From Alphaproteobacteria bacterium (GTDB taxonomy: Bacteria > Myxococcota_A > UBA796 > GCA-2862545), in contig JACKEQ010000007.1 of NCBI GenBank assembly GCA_020632885.1, forward strand, positions 151,134-215,133: a DNA stretch of 64,000 nucleotides, in the 5' to 3' direction. The notes beneath the pieces were generated by a model. That model did no database searches. It saw only the letters and a program-made list of their open reading frames with translations, and had not been told where the DNA came from. Shown piece by piece: positions 53,003 to 62,700 of the stretch. How positions within the stretch are numbered: position 1 is the stretch's first letter; each line of letters begins with the position of its first letter. Both the position numbers and the translations under genes were made by a program.

Positions 53003-53608
53003 TCAGGCCTTCTCGAACACCAGCGTGAAGTTGTTCGCCGGCATCGGGAGCCGCTCGGCCAGGGTGAACCCGTGGCGACCCGCCACCTCGGCGACCTCGC
53101 CCATGTCGCGCACCCCGAAGCCGGGGTCGAGCGACAGCAGCCAGCCCTCGAAGCGCTCGTTCGACTCCGAGGTGTGCGCGCCGTCCACCCGGTACGGGCC
53201 GTACGTGAGCACCCGCCCGCCGGGGACCACGTGCCGCGCGGCCCCCGCGAACAGCGCGTCGGTGGCCGACCAGGGGCTGATGTGGATCAGGTTCACCGCG
53301 AGCACCGCGTCCAGCTCGCCCACCCGCCAGTCCAGGTCGTGCACGTCGAGCTGGAAGGGCGCCAGGAGCCCGTCCGGGCCGCCCTCCCGCCACGCCGTGA
53401 TGCTCTCGAGGTTGGCGGGGTCGGGGTCCGTGGGCTGCCAGATCACCGGCAGCCGCTCGGCGAAGTACCGCGCGTGCTGACCCGTGCCGCTCGCCACCTC
53501 GAGCACCCGGCCGCGCACCCGCGGCGCCAGGACCTCCAGCAGAGGCTCCCGGTTCCGCTCGGTGGCTGGCGCGTGCCGTCTCCCGGACGTCCCGTCTCGC
53601 TCGAACAT
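53003..53608 (-). CDS. SAM-dependent methyltransferase, DUF938 type
   Basis: 201 residues from the ATG at 53608. The fold is a class I methyltransferase: 'VLEVASGTGQHARYFAERLP' is the SAM-binding motif I, then 'WQPTDPDP', 'LDAVLAVNLIHISPW' and 'GGRVLTYGPYRVDG'. The N-terminal 'ATERNREPLLEVL' and 'NLIHISPW' are typical of the DUF938 family. Substrate unknown. It is divergent from the symporter gene; a TATAGT patch (53616-53621) lies between the two starts and is 27 bp from the symporter ATG. Confidence 0.88.
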   Translation of the reverse strand: MFERDGTSGRRHAPATERNREPLLEVLAPRVRGRVLEVASGTGQHARYFAERLPVIWQPTDPDPANLESITAWREGGPDGLLAPFQLDVHDLDWRVGELDAVLAVNLIHISPWSATDALFAGAARHVVPGGRVLTYGPYRVDGAHTSESNERFEGWLLSLDPGFGVRDMGEVAEVAGRHGFTLAERLPMPANNFTLVFEKA

Positions 53609-53615
53609 GACGTCA

Positions 53616-53621
53616 TATAGT
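53616..53621 (+). promoter_or_regulatory. Possible -10 element of the symporter-pcs unit
   Basis: TATAGT in an A+T-richer patch 27 bp before the ATG at 53648 and inside the 39-bp gap between divergent genes. GACGTCA just before it is palindromic (about 53610-53615) and could be an operator half. No clear -35 box. Weak call. Confidence 0.3.
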
Positions 53622-53647
53622 CCGCGAAACTCCGGGGACCCATCCGC

Positions 53648-55147
53648 ATGACCATCTTCTGGCCCGGCCTCGTGGCCGTGTTCGGGCTCTACGTCGCCGT
53701 GTTCCTCGTGGGCGTCTGGGCCGGGAACCAGTCCGAGGAGCCCTCGTCCGCCGAAGAGCTCCTCCTCGCCGGTCGCAGCCTGCCCCTCTGGGTCGGCCTC
53801 CTCACCATGACGGCCACCTGGGTGGGCGGCGGCTACATCAACGGCACCGCGGAGTACACGTTCTCCCTCGGCATCCTCTGGGGTGGCCAGATCGGCTTCG
53901 GCTACGCCATCTCCCTCGTCGTGGGCGGGCTGTTCTACGCGAAGCGCATGCGCTCCGCGGGCTACGCCACGCTGGTGGACCCCCTGGAGGACCGCTACGG
54001 GCGCCACATCGCCGCGCTCCTCATGATTCCGGCCGTCATCGCCGAGGTCTTCTGGTCGGCCGCCATCCTCTTCGCCCTCGGCACCACCTTCGGCACCGTC
54101 ATCGGCGTGGACACCAACACCGCCGTGCTCCTCTCGAGCACCGTGGCGGTCGCCTACACCGTGTTCGGCGGCCTGCGCGCGGTCGCCTACACCGACGTCG
54201 TCCAGCTCTTCCTCATCGTGCTGGGCCTCGGGCTCGCCATCCCGTGGGCCCTCGGCGAGGCGGGCGGCGTGAGCAACCTGCACCTGAAGGGCCTGACCCC
54301 CCAATCCACCGGCGAGGCCCTCTCCTGGCTCGACTACACCGCCCTCCTCGTGATGGGCGGCATCCCCTGGAACGTGTACTTCCAGCGGGTCCTGTCGGCG
54401 CGCACGCCCGCGGACGCCCAGCGCCTCTCCATCGCGGCCGGGGTGATGTGCTTCTTGATGGCCATCCCGCCCATGCTGCTGGGCCTCGCGGGCACCTCGA
54501 TCGACTGGGTGGCCCTCTCGTCGGCCGCGGGTCTCGAGCCCGCACGCCTCGCGAACGACCTCGCGGCCACGCCCGCCCTCGTGCTCCCCTACACCCTGCG
54601 CTACGCCGTGCCCGTCTGGGTGGGTGTGGTGGGGCTCGGGGCCGTCTCGGCCGCCGTCATGTCGTCGGTGGACAGCTCGATCCTCTCGGCGGCCAGCCTG
54701 GCCGCATGGAACGGCTACCGGCGGCTCTTCCGGCCCGATCTCGACGGCCCGGAGCTCACCCGCGTCGTGCGCATCCTCGTCGCCGCGCTCGGCGGGTCGG
54801 CCACGGTCATCGCGCTGAACGTCGGGAGTGTGGCGGCCCTCTGGCTCCTCTGCGGCGACATCGTGTACAGCGTGCTCTTCCCGCAGCTCACCCTGGCCCT
54901 CTTCGACCGGAGCTCGAACCGTGCGGGGGCCCTCGCGGGTCTGCTGGTGTCGGTGGTGCTCCGGCTCTCGGGCGGGGAGCCCACCCTCGGCATCCCCGCG
55001 TTCCTGCCCTGGCCCTCCATGGGCGCCTACCCGTTCCCGTTCCGCACGATCGCCATGCTGGGCGGCCTCGTCACGGCCATCGTGGTCGCCCGGGCCACTG
55101 CGGGCGTCGATCCGCCCCGTCCACTGCGCAACGGGCCCCCAGAGTGA
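53648..55147 (+). CDS. Sodium:solute symporter, high-affinity choline-transporter-like
   Basis: 499 residues with about 12-13 membrane spans and the LeuT-like SSS fold. The region 'ATWVGGGYINGTAEYTF' (about 56-72) is very close to the motif of animal high-affinity choline transporters (SLC5A7 group). 'TVFGGLRAVAYTDVVQLFLI' and 'SSVDSSILSAASLAAWN' are general SSS signatures, the latter holding the sodium-site serines. It probably imports choline with sodium. The next gene, 16 bp on, makes phosphatidylcholine from choline, which supports this substrate. Without that neighbour I would call it only an SSS-family symporter. Confidence 0.87.
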   Translation: MTIFWPGLVAVFGLYVAVFLVGVWAGNQSEEPSSAEELLLAGRSLPLWVGLLTMTATWVGGGYINGTAEYTFSLGILWGGQIGFGYAISLVVGGLFYAKRMRSAGYATLVDPLEDRYGRHIAALLMIPAVIAEVFWSAAILFALGTTFGTVIGVDTNTAVLLSSTVAVAYTVFGGLRAVAYTDVVQLFLIVLGLGLAIPWALGEAGGVSNLHLKGLTPQSTGEALSWLDYTALLVMGGIPWNVYFQRVLSARTPADAQRLSIAAGVMCFLMAIPPMLLGLAGTSIDWVALSSAAGLEPARLANDLAATPALVLPYTLRYAVPVWVGVVGLGAVSAAVMSSVDSSILSAASLAAWNGYRRLFRPDLDGPELTRVVRILVAALGGSATVIALNVGSVAALWLLCGDIVYSVLFPQLTLALFDRSSNRAGALAGLLVSVVLRLSGGEPTLGIPAFLPWPSMGAYPFPFRTIAMLGGLVTAIVVARATAGVDPPRPLRNGPPE

Positions 55148-55163
55148 TAGGGGCATCGGATCC

Positions 55164-55871
55164 ATGAGCGCCTACTCCCCCGCCCGTCGTGCCGCCGCCT
55201 GGGGCGTGCACGCCTACACCGGCCTCGGCCTCCCGCTGAACCTGCTCGGCGCGTGGGCGCTGTTCGAGCACGACGCCCGCACGTTCTTCCTCACGCAGTG
55301 TGCAGCCGTGTTCGTCGACGCCACGGACGGCTTCATGGCCCGCGCGGTGGACGTGAAGAAGGTGGTCCCCGAGTTCGACGGCAGGCGCCTCGACGACATC
55401 ATCGACTTCATCACGTTCAGCTTCATGCCGGCGCTGGCCCTCCCGCTCCTCGGCATGATCCCCGAGAGCTGGGCGTGGTTCGGCGCCGTCCCGCTGCTGG
55501 CGAGCGGCTACGGGTTCTGCCAGGACCGCGCGAAGACCGACCAGAGCTTCGTGGGCTTCCCGAGCTACTGGAACATCGTCCTGCTCTACCTCTACGTCCT
55601 GGGTGCCTCGGCGGGCCTCACGGTGGGCGTGTTCTCCGCCCTGGCGGTGCTCGTCTTCGTGCCCATCCACTACGTCTACCCCACGCGCACGCTGTTCATG
55701 CGGCCCGTCACGCTGGGGCTCGGAGCGCTCTGGTCCGTCGCCATGCTCTTCGTGGCGTGGGACGTGCGGCATCCCCTCGCGGTGCCCGTGGCCTGGGGGA
55801 GCCTGCTGTACGTGGTGTACTACACGGTGCTCTCGGGCGTGAACCACGCCCAGATGACGCGCGAGAGCTGA
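55164..55871 (+). CDS. pcs: Phosphatidylcholine synthase
   Basis: 235 residues, the usual Pcs length, with about eight membrane spans. It has the CDP-alcohol phosphotransferase motif in the widened Pcs form D-G-x2-A-R-x12-G-x3-D-x3-D: Asp55, Gly56, Ala59, Arg60, Gly73, Asp77 and Asp81 ('TDGFMARAVDVKKVVPEFDG' and 'RRLDDIID'). Ordinary family members have eight residues where this has twelve. 'CQDRAKTDQSFVGFPSYWNI' is also typical. It condenses CDP-diacylglycerol with choline in the inner membrane to give phosphatidylcholine and CMP. The choline-type symporter is directly upstream, so uptake and use are probably coexpressed. Confidence 0.93.
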   Translation: MSAYSPARRAAAWGVHAYTGLGLPLNLLGAWALFEHDARTFFLTQCAAVFVDATDGFMARAVDVKKVVPEFDGRRLDDIIDFITFSFMPALALPLLGMIPESWAWFGAVPLLASGYGFCQDRAKTDQSFVGFPSYWNIVLLYLYVLGASAGLTVGVFSALAVLVFVPIHYVYPTRTLFMRPVTLGLGALWSVAMLFVAWDVRHPLAVPVAWGSLLYVVYYTVLSGVNHAQMTRES

Positions 55872-55909
55872 CCTCCCGAGGTCGCGGCCCCCACCGCCGA
55901 CCCCGCGTG

Positions 55910-55915
55910 TACAAT
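55910..55915 (+). promoter_or_regulatory. Possible -10 element of the kinase-tricorn unit
   Basis: TACAAT, close to the sigma-70 -10 consensus, lies 27 bp before the kinase ATG in otherwise GC-rich DNA. No recognisable -35 hexamer sits 16-18 bp upstream. Confidence 0.35.
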
Positions 55916-55942
55916 GGTCGCAAGCCGAAGGAGACCGATCGG

Positions 55943-57940
55943 ATGGAGGCCTCGACGGGCTCCCAGATGAACCGCGTGGGCCGCTACCACCTCGTGGAGC
56001 GGCTCGCCGTGGGCGGCATGGCCGAGGTGTTCCTCGCGTGCGAGCGTGGCACCCACGCGCTCGACCGCCTGCTCGTGATCAAGCGGATCCTCCCCCACCT
56101 CGCCGAGAACGAGGTGTTCGTGCAGATGTTCATGTCGGAGGCCCGGCTGGCGGCGCGGATCAACCACCCGAACGTCGTCCAGATCTACGAGCTGGGCGAG
56201 TCCGGCGGCTACCCGTTCATCGCCATGGAGTACGTGTCGGGCTCGAGCCTCAAGGAGCTCATCAGCGCCGCGCGAGCGGCGGGCACGCGGCTGCCGGTGG
56301 GAGCGGTCGTGCACCTCATGGCCCAGGCCTGTGCCGGCACCCACGCGGCCCACGAGCTCAAGGCGCCCAACGGCCAGCTGCTCAACCTCGTGCACCGCGA
56401 CCTGTCGCCCCACAACCTGATGGTCACGGACCAGGGGCACGTGAAGCTGCTCGACTTCGGCATCGCGAAGGCCGAGCAGGGCATGGACACCACGCGCACG
56501 GGCATGCTGAAGGGCAAGGTCAGCTACATGTCGCCCGAGCAGTGCAAGCAGCAGAAGCTCGACCGGCGCTCCGACACGTACGCCCTCGGCTTCGTGCTCT
56601 GGGAGATGCTCGCGGGACGCAAGATGTTCCACGGCATGAGCGAGCTCGCCACGATGCAGGCCATCGTCACCGGCCAGCTCAAGGACCTCCGGGAGGTCCG
56701 CCGCGACGTGCCCCATCCCGTGCTCGCCGTCCTGCAGAAGGCCCTCACGAACCCCCTGGAGCAGCGCTACCAGACCGCCGACGACATGCGCCGCGACCTC
56801 CTCGCCGCCGCCGAGGCGAGCGGGATGGACGTCGACCCCGACAAGACCGCCCGGCTCGTGCGCACCCTGCTCGGCGAGGTCCACGAGCAGCGCCGGCAGG
56901 CCGTGAGCCAGGCCCTCGAGAAGACCCTGGTCACCCTGTCCCGCATGCAGCCGGCCTCCACCGACGAGGTCCAGGCGGCCTCCGGGCGCTCGGCCACCGC
57001 CACCCACCGCACGATGGCGCCGAGCATGGCCGCCACCACGGCGGTCGGCGCTGGCAGCCTTATGGTGGGCGCGGCGGGCACGGCGATCGTCATGGTCCTG
57101 GTCGGCATGCTCGGTGTGTGGCTGCTCGACCCCTTCGCCACACCGGACGACGGGCTGCCCCCGCTCACCTACCCCGAGGGCCCGCCGATCCGGGTCACGC
57201 TGGCGCCCACGATCGCGCCCGAGCAGCTCCTCGAGGACCTCGAGCCCCTCAGGCGCCACCTGCAGATCCAGCTCGACAAGCCCGTGCACTTCGAGGTCGC
57301 GGGCTCCTACCAGGCCGCCTCGAACGACGTGGTCTCCGGTGCGTCCCACCTGGGGCTGCTGCCCTACAACACCCTCACGAACACGCTGCAGAGCGACCCT
57401 CAGCTCCACGTGCTCGCCCACGAGGTCGTGGACGGCAGCGAGGCGAGCGACGGCTACCTGGTCGTGGCCCGGACCACCAAGGCCAACGACGTGAAGGAGC
57501 TCGTCGGGTCGACCATCTGCTACTCCGACAAGCTCTCGTCCACGGGCTACAAGCTGCCCCGCGGCTACCTGCGCCGCCAGGGCCTGGACCCCGACAAGGA
57601 CTTCGTGGCGCACTTCAGCGGCGACCACCAGCAGGTCCTCCGCGACATCGTGGAGGGCGTGTGCACGGTGGGCGGCACGTACGCGGGCAACTACAGCACG
57701 GCCACCCAGGCCGGCATCCCGGTGGCCAGGCTGCGGATCCTGGTGCCGTTCACGGGGTCCACCCCCCACGACGGCTGGGTCGCGAGCCGCACCGCCGATC
57801 CCGAGATGGTGGCGTCGTTCACCAAGGCCCTCCTGGACTTCCAGCCGGCGCGCGACATCGGTCGCGAGCGACTCGGCGAGAAGAAGCGCATCACGGGCTA
57901 TGTCGAACCTGAGCCCGAGTGGCTGAACCCCGGGGACTGA
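55943..57940 (+). CDS. Transmembrane Ser/Thr kinase with extracytoplasmic PhnD-like binding domain
   Basis: 665 residues. The ATG follows AAGGAGACCGATCGG. The N-terminal kinase has 'RLAVGGMAEVFLA', Lys47 ('LLVIKRI'), 'VHRDLSPHNLMV' (His151-Arg152-Asp153), Asp171 in 'LLDFGIAK' and 'KVSYMSPEQCK', all as in active myxobacterial Hanks-type kinases. A membrane span follows at about 374-395 ('GTAIVMVLVGMLGVWLL'). The outer part (about 410-650) matches PhnD/periplasmic phosphonate-type binding proteins ('IRVTLAPTIAPEQLLEDLEP', 'GASHLGLLPYNTLTNTL', 'GSTICYSDKLSSTGYKLPRG'). It is therefore likely a one-protein receptor that senses a small ligand and signals by phosphorylation. The next gene starts 1 bp after its stop. 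Confidence 0.88.
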   Translation: MEASTGSQMNRVGRYHLVERLAVGGMAEVFLACERGTHALDRLLVIKRILPHLAENEVFVQMFMSEARLAARINHPNVVQIYELGESGGYPFIAMEYVSGSSLKELISAARAAGTRLPVGAVVHLMAQACAGTHAAHELKAPNGQLLNLVHRDLSPHNLMVTDQGHVKLLDFGIAKAEQGMDTTRTGMLKGKVSYMSPEQCKQQKLDRRSDTYALGFVLWEMLAGRKMFHGMSELATMQAIVTGQLKDLREVRRDVPHPVLAVLQKALTNPLEQRYQTADDMRRDLLAAAEASGMDVDPDKTARLVRTLLGEVHEQRRQAVSQALEKTLVTLSRMQPASTDEVQAASGRSATATHRTMAPSMAATTAVGAGSLMVGAAGTAIVMVLVGMLGVWLLDPFATPDDGLPPLTYPEGPPIRVTLAPTIAPEQLLEDLEPLRRHLQIQLDKPVHFEVAGSYQAASNDVVSGASHLGLLPYNTLTNTLQSDPQLHVLAHEVVDGSEASDGYLVVARTTKANDVKELVGSTICYSDKLSSTGYKLPRGYLRRQGLDPDKDFVAHFSGDHQQVLRDIVEGVCTVGGTYAGNYSTATQAGIPVARLRILVPFTGSTPHDGWVASRTADPEMVASFTKALLDFQPARDIGRERLGEKKRITGYVEPEPEWLNPGD

Positions 57941-57941
57941 C

Positions 57942-59735
57942 ATGCTGACCCTCGTGACATCGGTGGCGCTCGCAGCTCCGCCGTTCGAGGTGGGCGCGCT
58001 GGAGCCGCTCCCGGTCGAGCCCACCGCCCTCGCCGTGCACCGTGGGCACCTGGTGGCCCTCAGCGAGACCGGCGTGCGCGTGCGGCGCGACGAGGGCTGG
58101 CAGACCCTCGACCTGCCCGGCGGTACGGGCCTGCTGAGCGCGGGCGACGACCTGTACATCTGTGGGCCCACCGGCGTCGTGCGGGTGGGCTGGGGCACGG
58201 AGACCGTGAGCGAGGTGCCCTGCGTCGGCATCGCCGCTGCAGACGACGGGATCTGGATCCTCGGCGCCGAGGGCGTCACCACGCTCGAGGGCCAGCCCGT
58301 CGAGCTACCCGCCGTGCCCGAGCGCATCGGAGGCGGCCCCGAGCGCGCCTGGCTCGCGGGCAACGAGCTCCACCTCGAGGGCGCCGCCCGGCTCGTGTTC
58401 CCCGGCACGTCGGACCTCGCCGCCCTCACCCACGACGGTGAGCGCCAGTGGATCCTCCTCCATCCCGAGCGCCGCCTGGCCGGCCTCCTGGGCGGCGTGG
58501 GGCTCGAGAGCGCCTGGCCGCTGCCGTTCGCCGCGCGTCATGTCGCGGTGGGCGACCTCGGGTCGGACGGCACGGTGGACGTCGTGGTGGCCGGAGAGGG
58601 CACCTGGACCACGCTCGCGTTCGGGAGCCCGAAGGTGGCCGTGCGTCCCCCCGTGGTCACGCCGGCCCCTCCGACCGTCACGCTGCCGCCCCGCAAGCGC
58701 TGGGAGCCCCCGCAGACCACGAACATGCTGGGCATCCAGATGCCCAACTTCGGCGGCCTCACCCCGGACCCCGACTACGACGCCATCTTCATCGGCGGCT
58801 TCGGCGTCGCCTACGGCGGCGCCATCGGGCAGTCCCAGGTGCCCATCAGCCGGTTCTCGCCGAGCGCGGCCGGTGGCATCGAGCGCGGCGCCAACCGCAT
58901 CCGCACGTTCTTCGGCGCCGACTCGGCACCCCTGTTCATCTGGGTGGGCACGGGCGACTCCGCCGTGCAGGAGGGCATCCACCTCGCGATGGCCACCGCC
59001 GGGATGACCGTCGGCAGCGACCGGCTCCGCGCGGGTCCCTTCGTGAGCGCGGGCCTCCTGGGCGCCGCCGCGGGCGTACGGACCGTGTTCACGCCCTTCG
59101 AGAGCCGTGCGGGCAAGCTCACCGGCATCGAGGGCCGGCTCACCTGGTTCGTCCCGGGGGTGGCCCACGCGTCGCTCTACTACGTCAGTGCCTTCCCGCT
59201 CGGCCGCCGCGTGCCGGACAGCAAGCGGCCCGACGTGCGTAGCTCGGTGTGCGATCGGTTCGGGCTCTCCGCGGGTGCCGCCGGAGGGTTCTCGAGCACC
59301 GCGTCCGCGTGGGAGTTCGTGGGCACGGACCGTCAGTACCAGTTCTCGGGCTCGCCCGTGGTCACCCTCGCGTGTGACGTCGGCGCCGCGAAGTCCGCCG
59401 GCTGGCTGCTCGGTGCCGAGACCGCACCGTTCTTCTTCTACCGGGTGCCCATCGCCCACGGCGGGTCGGACCGCGAGCTCCACCACGCGGGCTCCGTGAC
59501 CTTCGGACCCTGGGTGGGCTCGGACCGCGCCCGGGTCGGCCCGATCGCCACCCTCGGCGTCTTCACGCTCGGTGGCGGCGTGCGCGCCGTCATCACCCCC
59601 TTCTCCACCAAGCAGGGCGCGTGGCACGGCCTCGAGCTGCGCGCCACCGCCCTCTTCCCCTCGCTCCCGGCGTTCCAGGGCATGGTCCTCTGGCATGTCT
59701 GGTTCGACCCGAAAGTGAAGCCGAAGGCCGAATGA
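57942..59735 (+). CDS. Exported protein with propeller-like N-terminus and barrel-like C-terminus
   Basis: 597 residues. The signal peptide is 'MLTLVTSVALAAP'. Residues about 15-225 have propeller-like strands ('ALAVHRGHLVALSETGVRVR', 'LLSAGDDLYICGPTGVVRVG'). A Pro-rich linker lies at about 235-260. The C-terminal half is Gly/aromatic-rich with alternating strands ('VSAGLLGAAAGVRTVFTPFE', 'VGPIATLGVFTLGGGVRAVI') that could be an outer-membrane barrel; two copies of a similar unit are visible ('AGVRTVFTPFESRAGKLTGI' and 'GGVRAVITPFSTKQGAWHGL'). No named family recognised. It sits between the receptor kinase and tricorn and overlaps tricorn by ATGA. Confidence 0.7.
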   Translation: MLTLVTSVALAAPPFEVGALEPLPVEPTALAVHRGHLVALSETGVRVRRDEGWQTLDLPGGTGLLSAGDDLYICGPTGVVRVGWGTETVSEVPCVGIAAADDGIWILGAEGVTTLEGQPVELPAVPERIGGGPERAWLAGNELHLEGAARLVFPGTSDLAALTHDGERQWILLHPERRLAGLLGGVGLESAWPLPFAARHVAVGDLGSDGTVDVVVAGEGTWTTLAFGSPKVAVRPPVVTPAPPTVTLPPRKRWEPPQTTNMLGIQMPNFGGLTPDPDYDAIFIGGFGVAYGGAIGQSQVPISRFSPSAAGGIERGANRIRTFFGADSAPLFIWVGTGDSAVQEGIHLAMATAGMTVGSDRLRAGPFVSAGLLGAAAGVRTVFTPFESRAGKLTGIEGRLTWFVPGVAHASLYYVSAFPLGRRVPDSKRPDVRSSVCDRFGLSAGAAGGFSSTASAWEFVGTDRQYQFSGSPVVTLACDVGAAKSAGWLLGAETAPFFFYRVPIAHGGSDRELHHAGSVTFGPWVGSDRARVGPIATLGVFTLGGGVRAVITPFSTKQGAWHGLELRATALFPSLPAFQGMVLWHVWFDPKVKPKAE

Positions 59736-62700
59736 CCCCGATCCTCTCGCGTCCCGCGCTCCGCGGGTCGCGCCTGCTCTTCGTGAGCGACGACGACCTC
59801 TGGACCGTCGGCGCCGACGGGGGCACCGCCTCCCGGCTGACCTCCGGGGAGTCCGTTCCCGCTGCACCCATCCTGTCCCACGACGGGCGCACGGTGGCCT
59901 ACCTCTCCAGCGAGGACGGAGCCTCCGACCTCTACCTGATGGACGTCGAGGGCGGGCCGGCCGTCCGTCGCACCTGGCTCGGCGTGGGCCCGCGGCCGCT
60001 GACGTTCGCCCCCGACGACCAGCACGTCGTGGTCACCCACGGTGCCGGCCTGCCGATGCCCAAGGAGCCCCATCTGGCGCGCGTCCCCGTGGCCTCCGGC
60101 CTCCCGGAGCCGCTGGGGTGGGGTCCGGGCCAGGGGTTCGCCTACGGCCCCTCGGGTCAGCGGGTGATCTGCCGCAACCAGCTCGATCTCGCGCACTGGA
60201 AGCGGTACCGCGGAGGCCGTGTCGGGCAGCTCTGGGTGGACGCCGACGGGTCGGGGGCCTTCGTGGCCCTCCCGGCGCTGGGTGGGAACCTCGCCTGTCC
60301 GCTGTGGGTCGAGGCCGACGACGAGGCCCGCATCGTGTTCGTCAGCGACCACGACGGTGTGGCGAACCTCTACAGCGTCCGCCCGAACGGGAACGACCTG
60401 ATCCAGCACACGCACCACACCGATCGGGCCGTGCGCTTCCCCTGCCACGACGCCGGACGCGTGGTCTACGAGCACGCCGGGCACCTCTACGCCCTCCAGC
60501 TCGCGTCCGGCGAGAGCGAGCGCCTCCCCATCGTGCTGCGCAGCCAGCATGCGCGCGCACACACCCGCCACGTCGCGGCCGCGCGGCACCTCGAGGGCGT
60601 GGCGCTCCATCCCGGCGGGCACTCCGTCGCCCTCACGGTGCGGGGACGCCCGTTCGTCGGGGGCCACTGGGAGGGGCCCATGCTCCAGCTGGGCCCTCGC
60701 GAGGGTGTGCGCCACCGCCTCGTGCGGTTCCTGGGCGACGGCGAGCACGCGCTCTGGGTGTCGGACGCCGGCGGGGAGGAACACCTCGAGCTGTGCGCCC
60801 TCGACGCGCTCACCGTGCTTCCGCTGGATCTGGACGGCTCCCACGGCCGCATCCTCGCGCTGTCGCCCGGGCCGGGCACGCGGATCGCCATCGTGGACGA
60901 CCGGAACCGCGTCGGCATCGTGACGCTGGACGACGGCGACAGCGACGGGCTCCTCCGCTCGGCGCGGCTCACCTGGCTCACCGAGGCCGCCGAGCGCGAG
61001 CCTCCCCACGGCCTGTCCTGGTCGCCGGACGGGCGCTGGCTCGTGTTCGCCGAGCCCATCTACCGCCAGCGGGCCCGGATCCGCCTGGTGGACCTCGGTG
61101 CCCTGCCGGAGGTCCGCATCACGGACGTCACGGACGGGACGTACGCGGATGCCTCGCCGTCCTTCGACCCCGCGGGCCGCTGGCTGGCCTTCGTGAGCCG
61201 TCGCGTCTTCGACCCCGTCCCGGACCGCCAGGTCTTCGGCTACGGCTTCCCGCGCGGGAGCCTGCCCTACCTCGTCACCCTGCAGGCCGACGCCCCCTCG
61301 CCCTTCGACCCCGTCCCCCACCCGCTCGGCAAGCTCCGCCCTCCCAAGGTCCCCGAGGTGTTCACCATCGACGTGGACGGCATCGCGGACCGGGTGGTGC
61401 CCCTGCCGGTGGCCGAGGCCCGCTGGAGCCGCGTGGTGGCCCTGCCGAGCGGCCGGCTGCTCCTGCAGCGCGACAGCGAGGCCGGCATGGTCACGCTCCC
61501 GTGGAAGGCGGGAGGGCCGCCCCCCGCCACGTCCCAGCTCGTGCTCTACGACCCCGAGACCCGCGAGCAGAACGTCGTGCTCCGCGCCATCAGCGGGTTC
61601 ACGGTGGACCTGGAGCGCAAGACCGTGGCCGTGCGCGTGCGCGACCGCCTGCGGGTCTTCCTCGCGGACCCCGACAAGACGCTCCGCACCACCCTCGCCC
61701 GCAACGAGCCCTGGAAGGCCGACCGGAAGACGGGCTGGGTGGACGTCGGACGCGCGCGTCTGAGCCTCGATCCCCGGGCCGAGTGGCGCCAGATGCTGCT
61801 CGAGGCCTGGCGGCTGCAGCGCGACCACTTCTGGGACCCCGGGATGTCCGGCGTGGACTGGGCGGGGGTGCGCGAGACCTACCTGCGCGAGGTGGAGCGC
61901 GTGAGCACCCGGGGCGAGCTGACCGACCTCATCAAGTGCATGCACGGCGAGCTCGGCACGAGCCACGCCTACGAGCTGGGTGGTGATCATCCGCGCTCGG
62001 TCGTGCGCACGGTGGGCTCGCTCGCGGCGGACTTCGGCTGGGAGGACGGCGCGTGGGTCGTGCGGCGCGTGCACCGCGGAGACCCCGGCGACCCACGACG
62101 CAGCTGCCCGCTCCTCGCACCCGGTGTCGGCGCCGACGTGGGCACCCGCATCCTCGCGGTCGACGGCCAGCCCGTCTCTGCCGAGCGTTCCGTGGAGAGC
62201 CACCTGGTCGGCCACGCGGGCCGGGAGGTCCGCTTCGACATCCAGCGGCCCGGTGAGGAGCGCACGGCGGTCGTGGTGCGGCCCCTCGGCAGCGACGCGG
62301 GCGCCCGGTACCGTTCCTGGGTCGCGGGGATGCGCGAGCAGGTCCACGCCGCCACCGACGGTCGGGTCGGCTACGTGCACGTCCCCGACATGGGGCCCAC
62401 GGGCTTCGCGGACTTCCACCGCGACTACGTCGTGGAGGTCGAGCGGGACGGGCTGATCGTGGACGTCCGCTACAACGGCGGAGGCCACGTCAGCCAGCTC
62501 CTGCTCGGACGGCTGGCCCTGCGCCACATGGCCTGGACCCGCAGCCGGCACTTCGGCACGCATCCCTGGCCCACCCATGGCGTGCGGGGGCCCATGGTCG
62601 CGCTCACCAATGCGTACGCCGGCTCGGACGGCGACATCTTCTCCCAGGCCTGGAAGGCCCTCGGGCTCGGCCCGCTCATCGGCACGCGCACCTGGGGCGG

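Noticed and set aside
53003..55165. 720-codon minus-strand frame extending the methyltransferase upstream
   Set aside because: Only the last 201 codons match a methyltransferase. The extension lies opposite the symporter gene and is Glu/His/Gly/Arg-rich antisense sequence.
57942..59735. Component of a phosphonate ABC transporter next to the PhnD-like kinase
   Set aside because: The protein has a secretory signal and barrel- or propeller-like sequence, with no permease or ATPase features; no transporter genes are nearby.
59438..62578. 1,046-codon minus-strand frame opposite tricorn
   Set aside because: Shadow of codon bias; tricorn on the plus strand has all catalytic residues in register. 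The antisense product is His/Arg/Val-rich without any motif.
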